Of a stretch of 64,000 nt of DNA, positions 31,216-40,067 are shown piece after piece. The stretch is from Bacteroidales bacterium (lineage in GTDB: Bacteria > Bacteroidota > Bacteroidia > Bacteroidales > UBA932). Location: contig JAEEVC010000010.1 in NCBI GenBank assembly GCA_016287075.1, positions 1 to 64,000 of the forward strand, given 5' to 3'. A program made the translations under genes and the position numbers. Under the pieces are notes generated by a model, which had not been told where the DNA came from, did no database searches, and saw nothing but the letters and a program-made list of their open reading frames with translations. Position 1 is the stretch's first letter. Each line of letters opens with the position of its first letter.

Positions 31216-33399
31216 ATGAATGCAAGTCGGAATATCCTCTCCTGCCTGCTGCTGGCCGCCCTCCTGCTGCCGGCCTGCAGCACGACCCGTTCCCTCCATG
31301 ACGGGGAATTCCGGCTGGCCAGGAACAAGATCGAGGTCAACGACCGCTCCTTCAACACCCGGGAACTCCAGACCTATATCCGCCAGAAACCGAACTCCTC
31401 CATCCTCTTCGGCTGGAATCCCTTCCTGACCATCTACAACTGGGGTGGACAGGATCCGAAGGACTGGATGGGGCAGTTCCTGCAGCGGATTGGACAGGCG
31501 CCGGTCGTCTATGACCCGAACATGGTCGAGGCGTCCATCAACAACATGCTCAACCACCTCGAGTACATCGGTTACTATGGTTCCGCCGTCAAGAGCGAGG
31601 TCCGGGTCCACAAGCGGGAAGTGAATGTTACTTACCACGTTACCCTCGGCAAGCGTTATCCTGTCAGTTCGCTCCGGTTCGACCTTCCGAACTCGGAGGA
31701 ATTCCGTACGGATTTTGAAGCGGACCGCGACAGGGTGACCATCAAGCCGGGACAGTTCCTCGCCGCCGCCGACCTGGAGGCCGAATCGGAACGCTCGGCC
31801 CAGTATTTCCGGACGAAGGGGTATTACGGGTTCTCCAAGACCCAGTATTTCTTTGTCGCCGACACGCTGACCGAGCCGGGCAAGGCCGCCCTGACGATGT
31901 CCATCCGGGAGTATGCCCGCAACACAAGCGAGCAGAGTGCCGTTCCAATCCGGAAATACCAGCTCGGCGACGTGCTGATTTCCTATGACAGGAACCTGCG
32001 GATCCGCCCGTCCGCGCTGGAAAACCTGAACATCCTGCGCCCGGGGCAGTATTATGATGAATCCGCCGTCAACCGGACCTACGCCCGCCTGTCCGCCCTC
32101 CATGTCTTCAACGGGGTCAATATCCAGATGGACCAGCGGGACAGCGCCCTGGTCGACTGCCGGATCGACCTCCGCCACTCGCGCCTGCAAGGCTTCAAAA
32201 TCAACCTGGAGGCTTCGACCAATTCCACCGGACTGATGGGTATTTCCCCGCAGCTCAGTTACTTCCATAAGAATATCTTCCACGGCGGAGAACGGCTGAA
32301 CATCGGCCTGAAAGGGAATTTCCAGTTCAAGCCCCGAGAAGATGTCCGCTCGACGGAATTCACCTTCTCCTCGGGTGTCAGTTTCCCGCAGTTCATCGGC
32401 CTGCCGAACCGCCTCTTTACGGGAACCGCCATTCCCCGGACGGATGTCACGACCGCCTTCAACTACCAGAACCGCCCGGAATACACCCGTACGACCATCT
32501 CCGCCGCCTTCGGCTACAGCGGCTCGGTGGACCAGCGCTTCTTTTTCCAATTCTCCCCGGTCCAGCTCGGTATCGTCCGGATGTTCGACATCAACCCGGA
32601 TTTCGAAGAGTCCATTTTCCAGGATCCTTTCCTCTGGAACGCCTACCAGAGCCACTTCGACGCCGGCCTGGGCGCGATGCTCTACTATACGACCGACAAT
32701 TCCATCAGCCCGAAGGGAAGCTACCATTACTACCGGCTCGGCATCGACCTGTCCGGCAACGTCCTGAGCCTGTTCAACCGCGGCATGAAGACGGACGAAT
32801 TCGGCAAGCGGCTGATCTGGGGCACGCCCTATACCCAGTATGTCCGCGGAGAGTTCCAGCTGGGACGGACCTTCTCGCTGTTCGGCGACAGCGCCGCCCT
32901 CGCGTTCCGCCTCCTCGGCGGCATCGGCTATGCCTACGGCAATTCGGCGGCCCTGCCTTTTGAAAAGGCTTTCTACGCCGGAGGCGCCAACAGCATGCGC
33001 GGCTGGCAGGCCCGCACACTGGGCCCCGGCAGCCAGGAACTCATTGATTTCTTTATCATTCCCAACCAGACCGGCGAGGTCAAGCTGGAGGCGGATGCCG
33101 AACTGCGCTTCCCGCTTTTCTGGAAATTCGACGGGGCCGTGTTCGCCGAGGTCGGCAATGTCTGGGACCTGCGGGATCCGCTGGAGACCGGAAGCAGCCT
33201 CGCCGGCCTGCCCGGCAACCTGGCCGCAGACTGGGGACTCGGACTCCGCCTGGATTTCGACATCATCCTCGTGCGGCTGGACCTGGGCATCCGGGCACAC
33301 GATCCAGCCCGCGAGGCGGGTGACCGTTGGGTGAAGCCGGCGGACTGGTTCCGAGGCGGCAATTACGCCGTTCACTTCGGCGTAGGCTATCCTTTCTGA
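31216..33399 (+). CDS. BamA/TamA-family outer-membrane lipoprotein (TamL-like)
   Basis: The 727-residue protein starts at ATG 31216; its signal peptide ends in the lipobox LLPAC (Cys21). After an N-terminal linker come POTRA-like segments (about 100-300), then a C-terminal 16-strand barrel of the bacterial surface antigen family with the hallmark YAGGANSMRGW and a terminal GYPF. Lipidated BamA/TamA homologues are a Bacteroidota speciality. TamL is linked to assembly or lipid transport at the outer membrane together with TamB, which is not in this window. Its end overlaps convergent rarA by 13 bases. Confidence 0.88.
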   Translation: MNASRNILSCLLLAALLLPACSTTRSLHDGEFRLARNKIEVNDRSFNTRELQTYIRQKPNSSILFGWNPFLTIYNWGGQDPKDWMGQFLQRIGQAPVVYDPNMVEASINNMLNHLEYIGYYGSAVKSEVRVHKREVNVTYHVTLGKRYPVSSLRFDLPNSEEFRTDFEADRDRVTIKPGQFLAAADLEAESERSAQYFRTKGYYGFSKTQYFFVADTLTEPGKAALTMSIREYARNTSEQSAVPIRKYQLGDVLISYDRNLRIRPSALENLNILRPGQYYDESAVNRTYARLSALHVFNGVNIQMDQRDSALVDCRIDLRHSRLQGFKINLEASTNSTGLMGISPQLSYFHKNIFHGGERLNIGLKGNFQFKPREDVRSTEFTFSSGVSFPQFIGLPNRLFTGTAIPRTDVTTAFNYQNRPEYTRTTISAAFGYSGSVDQRFFFQFSPVQLGIVRMFDINPDFEESIFQDPFLWNAYQSHFDAGLGAMLYYTTDNSISPKGSYHYYRLGIDLSGNVLSLFNRGMKTDEFGKRLIWGTPYTQYVRGEFQLGRTFSLFGDSAALAFRLLGGIGYAYGNSAALPFEKAFYAGGANSMRGWQARTLGPGSQELIDFFIIPNQTGEVKLEADAELRFPLFWKFDGAVFAEVGNVWDLRDPLETGSSLAGLPGNLAADWGLGLRLDFDIILVRLDLGIRAHDPAREAGDRWVKPADWFRGGNYAVHFGVGYPF

Positions 33400-34709
33400 T
33401 CTTTCCCGGGATAGTATTTCCCCGGCCAGCAGGCCTCCAGATAGGCACGCAGCACGTTTTCGTGCCGGTTGTCCTGCGGGTGGTAGAAGACGGTCCCGGC
33501 GATTTCCGCGGGCAGGAATTCCTGGTCGACGAAATGGCCCGGGAAATCATGGGAATACTTGTAGCCGTCGCTGTACCCGAGTTCCTTCATCAGGGATGTC
33601 GGGGCGTTCCGGATCGGCAGGGGAACGGAGAGGTTGCCCGTCTTCCGCACCAGTTCCAGCGCCGCATCGACAGCGAGGTAAGATGCGTTGCTCTTGGGAG
33701 ATGAGGCCAGATAGACCGTACACTCCGCCAGGGGGATGCGCCCCTCGGGCATCCCGATCCTGTCCACGACGTCGAAACAGGCGTTGGCCAGCAGGAGGGC
33801 ATTGGGATTCGCCAGGCCGATGTCCTCGGAGGCGGAGATACAGAGCCGCCGGGCGATGAACTTCGGATCCTCTCCGCCGTCCAGCATCCGGGCCAGATAG
33901 TAGATGGCCGCATTCGGGTCGGACCCGCGGATGCTCTTGATGAAGGCGGAGATGATGTCGTAGTGCATATCTCCGTCCTTGTCATAGATGGCCATATTCT
34001 CCTGGATGCAGGACGTAACCGTCTGGTTGTCAATAACGATGGGGGAGCGGCCGGCGAAGGAGTCCACCACGATCTCCAACACGTTCAGGAGTTTCCGCGC
34101 GTCTCCGCCGCTGTAGCGGAAGAGCGCTTCCGTCTCCTCAACCCGGATATCCAGCTGCTTCAGGTAGGAATCCTCCCGCAGGGAACGATCGAGGAGAAAC
34201 TGCAGGTCAGCCACTTCAAGTGACTTCAGGACAAACACCTGGCAGCGGGACAGCAGGGGAGTGATGACCTCGAAGGAAGGATTCTCCGTCGTCGCGCCTA
34301 TGAGGATGACGATGCCCGCTTCGACCGCCCCGAGGAGCGCGTCCTGCTGGGCCTTGTTGAAGCGGTGGATCTCATCGATGAACAGGACCGGCGCCCCCTT
34401 GGCCCGGAACAGGCCGGCGCCTTTCGCCTTGTCGATGACCTCGCGGACATCCTTGACGCCCGCCGCGATGGCGGAAAGGGTGTAGAACTCCCGCTGCTGC
34501 GTCTCGGCAATGATGTGGGCGAGGGTCGTCTTCCCGACGCCGGGAGGACCCCAGAGGATGAAGGAGGACAGGTTGCCGCTCTCGATCATGTTGCGGAGGA
34601 TGCACCCCTCGCCGACGAGGTGCCGCTGGCCCGCATACTGGTCCAGGCTGCGGGGCCGCATCCGCTCCGGCAACGGCGGGAGCATGGCATTCCTTCCGGT
34701 CGTCTCCAT
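33387..34709 (-). CDS. rarA: Replication-associated recombination protein A (AAA+ ATPase RarA/MgsA)
   Basis: The 440-residue clamp-loader-like ATPase acts at stalled replication forks. It has [16 protein letters not shown] near the N-terminus, Walker [10 protein letters not shown] (about 54-62), Walker [19 protein letters not shown], sensor 1 [12 protein letters not shown], and the C-terminal tetramerisation domain (AYYLARML type, here [20 protein letters not shown]). The length is as expected. It lies 5 bases after the acetyltransferase-like gene, so they form one transcript. Confidence 0.95.
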   Translation of the reverse strand: METTGRNAMLPPLPERMRPRSLDQYAGQRHLVGEGCILRNMIESGNLSSFILWGPPGVGKTTLAHIIAETQQREFYTLSAIAAGVKDVREVIDKAKGAGLFRAKGAPVLFIDEIHRFNKAQQDALLGAVEAGIVILIGATTENPSFEVITPLLSRCQVFVLKSLEVADLQFLLDRSLREDSYLKQLDIRVEETEALFRYSGGDARKLLNVLEIVVDSFAGRSPIVIDNQTVTSCIQENMAIYDKDGDMHYDIISAFIKSIRGSDPNAAIYYLARMLDGGEDPKFIARRLCISASEDIGLANPNALLLANACFDVVDRIGMPEGRIPLAECTVYLASSPKSNASYLAVDAALELVRKTGNLSVPLPIRNAPTSLMKELGYSDGYKYSHDFPGHFVDQEFLPAEIAGTVFYHPQDNRHENVLRAYLEACWPGKYYPGKDQKG

Positions 34710-34714
34710 CCTGC

Positions 34715-35842
34715 TTAAATTTCCTTGGAAAAGACCCTGCGACGGCGTTTGAAGTCCTTTTGATACAGGTTCCAGAGGTTCTGGACCTTGTTGTTGGTCT
34801 CCATCTCGGCGTTCGATTCGCCGTACTTGAAACCGCCCTGCTGGATGTTGGGGATGATCTCGTTGAAGAGCATCGAGTGGACTCCCTTGTTGGCATATTC
34901 GGGATCGACGGCGATGAGCATCAGCTCGAGCGCCTCCTCATGCTTGAGGTACATCGATTTGATGACGTGCCACCAGCCGAAGGGGAAAAGATAGCCCCGG
35001 CACTTGTGGACCGCATGGGCCAGGGAAGGCATCGTAATCCCCACGGCGATCAGTTTGCCCTCCTCGTTCTCGACGAGGGTGACATAGCGGAGATCCAGCA
35101 GGCCGAGATAGGTATCGACATAACTGTCAATTACTTCCTGCGGAAGCACCGTAAAATCGAAGAGCTTGCAGTAGGCCCGGTTGATCAGGTCGAAAATCTT
35201 CTGGCCGTACTGTTCCTTCCGGACATCCCGCTTGGTGATCTTGCGGATGTGGAGGTTGTAGCGCTCGGCGACGATGGCGGCGCCGCGGCTTACCCGCTCG
35301 GGCACCTGGTCGGGCACATAGATCCGGTATTCGATCCAGTCGTTCACCTTGGTCATGCCCAGCGCCTCGAAATGCTTCCCGTAATAGGGATAATTGTATT
35401 TCAGCATGAAGGAACTGATGTCGTCGAACCCTTCCACGACGCAGCCTTCGTTATCAAAATCCGTGAAACCGAGGGGGCCGCTGACCTGGGTCATGCCATG
35501 CTTCTTGCCAAAGGCGACCACCGCTTCGATGAGGCTCCGGGAGACCTCCATGTCATCGATGAAATCCATCCATCCGAAGCGCACTTCGGCATGGTTCCAG
35601 TCCCGGTTGGCAATCTCGTTGATGATGGCCATGACACGGCCGCAGAGCTCGCCGTCCTTGTAAGCCAGGAACTTGGCGGTCTTGCTGTAGCGGGTCATCG
35701 GATTCTTTTCCGTCAGCGCATGCATTTCATCCAGATACAGGTTCGGGACATAATGCGGGCAATCCTTGTAGAGGCGGATCGGGAACCGGACAAAGTCCCG
35801 CAAGTCTTTCCTGCTCTGCACTTCCTTGATAATAACGGACAT
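34715..35842 (-). CDS. GNAT-like acetyltransferase family protein
   Basis: The 375-residue protein resembles a Bacteroidota family with an N-terminal half similar to GNAT enzymes (VRFPIRLYKDCPHYVPNLYL, then GRVMAIINEIANRDW and GFTDFDNEGCVVEGFDD) and a second GNAT-like part near the C-terminus (ELMLIAVDPEYANKGVHSML). The substrate is unknown. No signal peptide or membrane segment is seen. A strong promoter lies upstream, and rarA follows after 5 bases. Confidence 0.72.
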   Translation of the reverse strand: MSVIIKEVQSRKDLRDFVRFPIRLYKDCPHYVPNLYLDEMHALTEKNPMTRYSKTAKFLAYKDGELCGRVMAIINEIANRDWNHAEVRFGWMDFIDDMEVSRSLIEAVVAFGKKHGMTQVSGPLGFTDFDNEGCVVEGFDDISSFMLKYNYPYYGKHFEALGMTKVNDWIEYRIYVPDQVPERVSRGAAIVAERYNLHIRKITKRDVRKEQYGQKIFDLINRAYCKLFDFTVLPQEVIDSYVDTYLGLLDLRYVTLVENEEGKLIAVGITMPSLAHAVHKCRGYLFPFGWWHVIKSMYLKHEEALELMLIAVDPEYANKGVHSMLFNEIIPNIQQGGFKYGESNAEMETNNKVQNLWNLYQKDFKRRRRVFSKEI

Positions 35843-35871
35843 GAGGTTTTGTTTTAGTTCAATCTAGCATA

Positions 35872-35903
35872 CAAAGTTACGTTTTTTTTCCCATACGGCC
35901 AAA
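35872..35903 (-). promoter_or_regulatory. Promoter of the acetyltransferase-like gene and rarA
   Basis: On the minus strand TTTG (35903 to 35900), a 20-bp spacer, and TAACTTTG (35879 to 35872) match the consensus fully. Confidence 0.7.
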
Positions 35904-35926
35904 GGACAGGGCCGCCGGAGGAACAG

Positions 35927-35958
35927 CTTGCATAATTGCAGGGAATGTGCTAAATTTG
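35927..35958 (+). promoter_or_regulatory. Promoter of the 35967 barrel gene
   Basis: TTG (35927-35929), a 21-bp spacer and TAAATTTG (35951-35958). The ATG is only 8 bases further on. Confidence 0.55.
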
Positions 35959-35966
35959 AATCGAGA

Positions 35967-36506
35967 ATGCGTACACGGAACCTATTCCTGCGGTGGACCT
36001 TGCTCCTGTCGCTCCTCGTGAGCGTTCCGGCTGCCGGGCGGTCCTGGCTGGGTGCTTTCTTCTCCCCGAAAGCAACCGGCATCAGCAGTGTCTCTTCCGT
36101 CGGGACGGGGGAGGCCGCGTTCGTCCAGGCGGACCTCCTGCTGGACATGAACGGCGTTTACCGCGCCTGGAACGACAGTCCGGGACTCCAGCTGCGCGTC
36201 GCCGCCGATTATGTCATCGTCCGCGGCGCCCTTGCCACCGGAACGACCCTCAGCTGGATGGCAGGTCCCGGCCTGATGTTCGGTTATGTGTCCGACAGCG
36301 ACAATGTCTTCGGCTTTTCCGGCAGCGTGACGGCGGGCACGTCGCTCATGTTCGATTTCCTCCGCAAGGTGGGTATCGTCCTGTCATTTTCCGCCGACAT
36401 GGGCCTGCACTACAGCCGGTCCGACGGGCATCCCATCATGCGGTCTTACCGGAACGGTTATTTCCGCGCCTATTACCCGGAACTCCGTCTCCTTTACCAG
36501 TTTTAG
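35967..36506 (+). CDS. Small outer-membrane beta-barrel candidate
   Basis: The 179-residue product starts at ATG 35967, just after a promoter. A signal peptide covers about 1-24 (LLLSLLVSVPAAGRS). The mature part alternates hydrophobic and polar residues with Gly/Ser-rich turns and ends in LRLLYQF, a terminal Phe as in outer-membrane barrel beta-signals. I do not recognise the family. The next gene begins 2 bases after its stop and encodes a similar small barrel, so the two may be partners or diverged copies. Confidence 0.7.
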   Translation: MRTRNLFLRWTLLLSLLVSVPAAGRSWLGAFFSPKATGISSVSSVGTGEAAFVQADLLLDMNGVYRAWNDSPGLQLRVAADYVIVRGALATGTTLSWMAGPGLMFGYVSDSDNVFGFSGSVTAGTSLMFDFLRKVGIVLSFSADMGLHYSRSDGHPIMRSYRNGYFRAYYPELRLLYQF

Positions 36507-36508
36507 CC

Positions 36509-37114
36509 ATGCGGAGAATCCTGCCCGTCATCCTCGCTTTCCTGCTTTCCTCCCTTCCCCTTGCGGGCAGGGGCGGGAAGGTGTTCGCGGCCATGGAATG
36601 GGGGGCCGGCATCACCCTTGCCGACATCCATCTCTACAATTACCTGCTCGAAGGCGGCTACCGGATGAACGGCAGCGAGGTCTATTTCGGCGGAAAGATC
36701 AATGCCTATTGGCAGGGGAGTATCGGCTGCGAAATCTCCCCGACGTGGAGCCTCGCCCTGAACGCCGGATACGAAGGCGTCGACAGACAGTACCGCGTCT
36801 ATCCGGTCACCCTGCGGGCCACCCATTACCTGCAGTCCTCCACGACGGACGGATGGTTCCTCTACGGCGAAGGGGGAGCGGGTTTCTGGAGCATCAGCGA
36901 CATCTCCGTCGTGCTGGGACGGCTCGGCGCCGGCTACCGCATCGCGCTGACCCGCCACACCCTGCTCGATTTCCTGCTTTCCTACCGGCTGTCAATCAGA
37001 AATCCGGACCTGTTCGATCCGGATTCCACGAGGCAGATTCCTCCAGAGAGGATTGCACTCAATCATTTGTACGCCAACAAGTTGACCTTGTCGGTCGCCC
37101 TTTCTTTCCGTTAG
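36509..37114 (+). CDS. Small outer-membrane beta-barrel candidate
   Basis: The 201-residue product starts at ATG 36509. It has a signal peptide (ILPVILAFLLSSLPLAGRG), then alternating beta-strands with aromatic residues and a C-terminus KLTLSVALSFR. About eight strands could be drawn. It follows the 35967 gene after 2 bases and shares the general pattern with it. Its TAG overlaps the stop of the convergent lipoprotein gene (TTAG). The family is unknown. Confidence 0.7.
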   Translation: MRRILPVILAFLLSSLPLAGRGGKVFAAMEWGAGITLADIHLYNYLLEGGYRMNGSEVYFGGKINAYWQGSIGCEISPTWSLALNAGYEGVDRQYRVYPVTLRATHYLQSSTTDGWFLYGEGGAGFWSISDISVVLGRLGAGYRIALTRHTLLDFLLSYRLSIRNPDLFDPDSTRQIPPERIALNHLYANKLTLSVALSFR

Positions 37115-37980
37115 ACGGCCTGCAGTGTAAGCGTCACCTTGGCCGCGTATTTCTTGTCCGTAGCCGTGATGACCGCATCCAGGATGATGACCAGCTCATC
37201 CTTGTCATTGAAGCTGAGCGAGCCCTTTCCGGTACCGTATTCACTGATGACCTCGTAGGTGTTGTCATCGCCGAAATTGTAGGAGAGTTCACCGGTCGCG
37301 AGATCCGGCTCCCATTCGCCGATAAACGGTTCGGCACCGGCAAAGACGATCTTGACGGTACCCTTCGCCGTCAGGCTGATGGTCTCGACTTTGTATCCGC
37401 TGAGGTCATCTTCAATCTTCATGTCATTCTCGCGCAGGTACGCGACGATGGCGGAAGGATCGCAGCCGGGGAAGATGCGGCCGACGCCGAGGGAGGTGGG
37501 AACTTCATCGCCCATCACCTGGATCAGGGTCTCCTTCGGTTTCCAGGTACGGCAGAGGTTGTCGGCAAAGGATCCCGTGAGCGAGTCTTCCTCCACGTTC
37601 GCAAGCATCCGGATGACCGTGCCGTCGTCCAGGGTAAGGATCAGTTCGGTAGCGGCACGGGTCTCGTTGACCACCAGCTCGCCGAGGCCCTTGAGGAAGA
37701 ATTTGTGGTCGGAACCGGTATAGGTGCCGACATGGGTCTTGTCCAGCTTCTCGCCCGGCTGGTCGAACTTTTCCGTCTGGACGGCGATATAGTCGCCGGA
37801 TTCCGTCAGTTCGATGGTTTTGAAAGGAACCGCTCCATAGATCACATATTTCTCGGCTACTCCCTTGAATGCAGGGTCGGGAAGGGTAACGACATGCGGC
37901 GTGTCCGGATTGGACAGCTGATCGCAGGCGGCAAGGAGCGCAACGGCCATGCCTGCCAGAAGGATTCGGTGAAGTTTCAT
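37111..37980 (-). CDS. Lipoprotein of unknown function
   Basis: The 289-residue product has the lipobox MAVALLAAC (Cys19), followed by DQLSNPDTPHVVTLPD. The body is beta-rich, with many short Asp/Glu-Gly turns (GTVIRMLANVEEDSLTGSF, SYNFGDDNTYEVISEYGTG), which recalls surface lipoproteins with calycin or lipocalin-like folds, but I cannot assign it. It is the second gene of a minus-strand pair, 27 bases after the 38008-38778 barrel gene. Confidence 0.72.
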   Translation of the reverse strand: MKLHRILLAGMAVALLAACDQLSNPDTPHVVTLPDPAFKGVAEKYVIYGAVPFKTIELTESGDYIAVQTEKFDQPGEKLDKTHVGTYTGSDHKFFLKGLGELVVNETRAATELILTLDDGTVIRMLANVEEDSLTGSFADNLCRTWKPKETLIQVMGDEVPTSLGVGRIFPGCDPSAIVAYLRENDMKIEDDLSGYKVETISLTAKGTVKIVFAGAEPFIGEWEPDLATGELSYNFGDDNTYEVISEYGTGKGSLSFNDKDELVIILDAVITATDKKYAAKVTLTLQAV

Positions 37981-38007
37981 GATATTGAATGTTTAATTAG
38001 CAATCGG

Positions 38008-38778
38008 TCAGAACAATCTCACATGGAGTCCGAGATTGACGACAGGGTAGAACTTGGCATAGCCCAGTACCTTGTCGATCCAGCCCTTGTCCAGATCCTG
38101 GACGGCTTCGCTGGTCACGATGACCGGCTTGCCGTAATAGTCCGTCAGCTGGAGGGTGGGAGCGCCCAGATAGCAGGCGCCGAGGTCGAAGGTTACGGTC
38201 ACGCGGCTGTCGGAACGGACCGGACGGCCGAAACCGATGCCGGCATACGGTCGGACGGAAGGGAAGTGGATGCCGGCCGAGATGAGCCCCTGCTCATCGG
38301 TCGTCACGAACTGCCCGTTGATGGAGACGCCGGATGTGTGATACTCCTCCTCCGGGATGGGAAGCGGGGAAGTATTGCCGATTTCGAGGAAACGGGTCGA
38401 ACCGAGCGAGCAGTAGACGCCCAGTGAGAGGTGGAACCCTGCATTCTTGAAAGGATACAGGTCCAGGATACCCCGGAAGTCCTTGGTTACCAAGGTCGCA
38501 CGCATCGCGATATCGTCATGGATGCTGATATCGTTATCATCCCATTTCGCATCCATATCGACGTGGAAACTGCGGTCGTAACCGATATTGCAGCCGGAGA
38601 CATAAGCGGCGCGGAAGCCCGCATGCTTCCCGAGCGGGACGGCCGCCTGGAAACCGATGGCGTCCGTTCCGGCCGTCGTACCGATACCCAGGTGGTTCAG
38701 GAAATCGCCGGCCTGCGCCTGGAATCCGGCTCCGGACAGCGCGAATGCGGCAAAAAATAGAGCGATAGATTTTTTCAT
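38008..38778 (-). CDS. Outer-membrane beta-barrel candidate
   Basis: The 256-residue product starts at ATG 38778, where a signal peptide begins (MKKSIALFFAAFALSGAG, cleavage after QAQA). A longer in-frame reading from 38838 would cover the promoter and is rejected. The mature protein has alternating strands and ends in LGLHVRLF, a terminal Phe typical of barrel beta-signals. The overall pattern resembles porin-like OmpW or OmpA-type small barrels, but no family is firmly recognised. It leads the pair with the lipoprotein gene at 37111-37980. Confidence 0.72.
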   Translation of the reverse strand: MKKSIALFFAAFALSGAGFQAQAGDFLNHLGIGTTAGTDAIGFQAAVPLGKHAGFRAAYVSGCNIGYDRSFHVDMDAKWDDNDISIHDDIAMRATLVTKDFRGILDLYPFKNAGFHLSLGVYCSLGSTRFLEIGNTSPLPIPEEEYHTSGVSINGQFVTTDEQGLISAGIHFPSVRPYAGIGFGRPVRSDSRVTVTFDLGACYLGAPTLQLTDYYGKPVIVTSEAVQDLDKGWIDKVLGYAKFYPVVNLGLHVRLF

Positions 38779-38798
38779 GGATCGGTTCTTAATTGTTA

Positions 38799-38829
38799 CA
38801 AATATATGGATAAATTTTTGTTTTGCAAA
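38799..38829 (-). promoter_or_regulatory. Promoter of the barrel-lipoprotein pair
   Basis: On the minus strand TTTG (38829 to 38826), a 19-bp spacer, and TATATTTG (38806 to 38799) match the consensus fully. This fixes the start of the gene at 38778. Confidence 0.7.
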
Positions 38830-38964
38830 AATGGGCATGATCCGGTTACATTTTATAAATGAATGAAGATAGTCAGAATCTTACGGCAGAGTCCGCTTCA
38901 CCCGGCTCAGGAAAGGCCATCCGTACCGGCCGTTCCGGGAACAGAAGCATGTTTCACTTTCATA

Positions 38965-38995
38965 TTGTTATTTTTTAAAAATATATATAAATTTG
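38965..38995 (+). promoter_or_regulatory. Promoter of the pilus operon
   Basis: TTG (38965-38967), a 20-bp spacer, and TAAATTTG (38988-38995). The region between is very AT-rich. A Shine-Dalgarno-like AGGAG (near 39009) precedes the ATG at 39021. I saw no pair of inverted repeats that would make this promoter invertible. Confidence 0.65.
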
Positions 38996-39020
38996 CGAGT
39001 TTTTTGGTAGGAGTAGCAGT

Positions 39021-40055
39021 ATGAATTATTCCGTTTTGTTCAGCTCCGTCGCCTCCGTCATCCTCCTGACAGCCGGATGCGGCTTGCAGAATCCGGATTC
39101 ACCGGACGGGAAATATTCCCGCAGGACCGGCGATCCGGTCGTATTCTCCGTCGGCGCCCATGATGATGCCCCGACACGTACCCAATATCGGGATGAGGAT
39201 GTTTCCGGCGGTTTCCAGCACATCGACTGGCTGCAGGGAGACAAGCTCCGCATCTATTGCCCGCAGACACCGCTCCGTTATGACAGCGATATCCATTGGG
39301 CGGATTATACGGTGACGCCCGTCCCCGGGACGCCGGAGCTGGGAACACTCGACAACGCCCTGCCCAACGGCCTGGTCTGGGGAGAGACCGGTATCGAGTA
39401 CCGTTTCTATTCCGTCTATCCGTCTCCTGAGGGCACCGATCCCCACGCCGGCCTGTCCGGGACATTCCATTTGACCATGCCCGCCGCGCAGACCGTGCCC
39501 GGCCTGATGGACAATGCCTTCATGACCGCAGCCGCCAGCGTGACGACCGGCGGTTCCGATGCGGAGGCCGTGAAACTGGATTTCTATCCTGCCTTCACCG
39601 CCTTTGAATTCCAGTTGGTCGGCGAGGAGGAAGAAGTCACGTTGAACAGCATCACGCTCAGCTCGACATCTACGCCGCTTACCGGCTCATTCACTGTTAC
39701 TTACGACGGAACGTCCGCCTCCTATTCCTGCAGCGGCACCGGGATGTCCGCCACGCTGACCCTCCCGGCCGGGACCGTGCTTTCCCGGGCCAGGCCGGTG
39801 ACCTGCACCCTTCTGACCATGCCAGGCGCGGCAACGGACCTGAAGCTGACCCTGGTCAGGACCTACAAGGGCACCGCCGTCACCAACAGCCTCGCGCTCA
39901 ATTATGCCAACGGGACGCCCCTGGCTTTCAACCCCTTGAAGAAGTACGTCCTCAAGGGACTCGTCACACCGGTCATTCTCCAGGTCACGACGTTCGATGT
40001 GACGACCGGATCCTGGCAGACCTGGACGCATGGCGATACCGTTCTTTCCAACTAA
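39021..40055 (+). CDS. Fimbrillin-family lipoprotein, first gene of the pilus operon
   Basis: The 344-residue product has a lipobox ILLTAGC (Cys20) and a T-R-T motif at 52-54, the likely site of Arg-specific processing. The rest is two beta-rich halves: WLQGDKLRIYCPQ leads into a region with HLTMPAAQT and FYPAFTAFEFQL, then FNPLKKYVLKGLV near the end. This layout matches fimbrillin-like (Mfa2/FimA superfamily) surface proteins of Bacteroidales. It may be an anchor or accessory pilin; which one cannot be told from sequence. The next gene starts 12 bases later. Confidence 0.78.
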   Translation: MNYSVLFSSVASVILLTAGCGLQNPDSPDGKYSRRTGDPVVFSVGAHDDAPTRTQYRDEDVSGGFQHIDWLQGDKLRIYCPQTPLRYDSDIHWADYTVTPVPGTPELGTLDNALPNGLVWGETGIEYRFYSVYPSPEGTDPHAGLSGTFHLTMPAAQTVPGLMDNAFMTAAASVTTGGSDAEAVKLDFYPAFTAFEFQLVGEEEEVTLNSITLSSTSTPLTGSFTVTYDGTSASYSCSGTGMSATLTLPAGTVLSRARPVTCTLLTMPGAATDLKLTLVRTYKGTAVTNSLALNYANGTPLAFNPLKKYVLKGLVTPVILQVTTFDVTTGSWQTWTHGDTVLSN

Positions 40056-40067
40056 TCCGAGGGCACG

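Noticed and set aside
36598..38427. Plus-strand open frame of 609 codons across the lipoprotein and barrel genes
   Set aside because: It crosses a convergent gene junction and is antisense to two genes with signal peptides and a good promoter.
38839..39020. Invertible promoter for the pilus operon
   Set aside because: Phase-variable promoters are common for Bacteroidales surface genes, but I found no pair of matching inverted repeats flanking the promoter, and no recombinase gene is adjacent.
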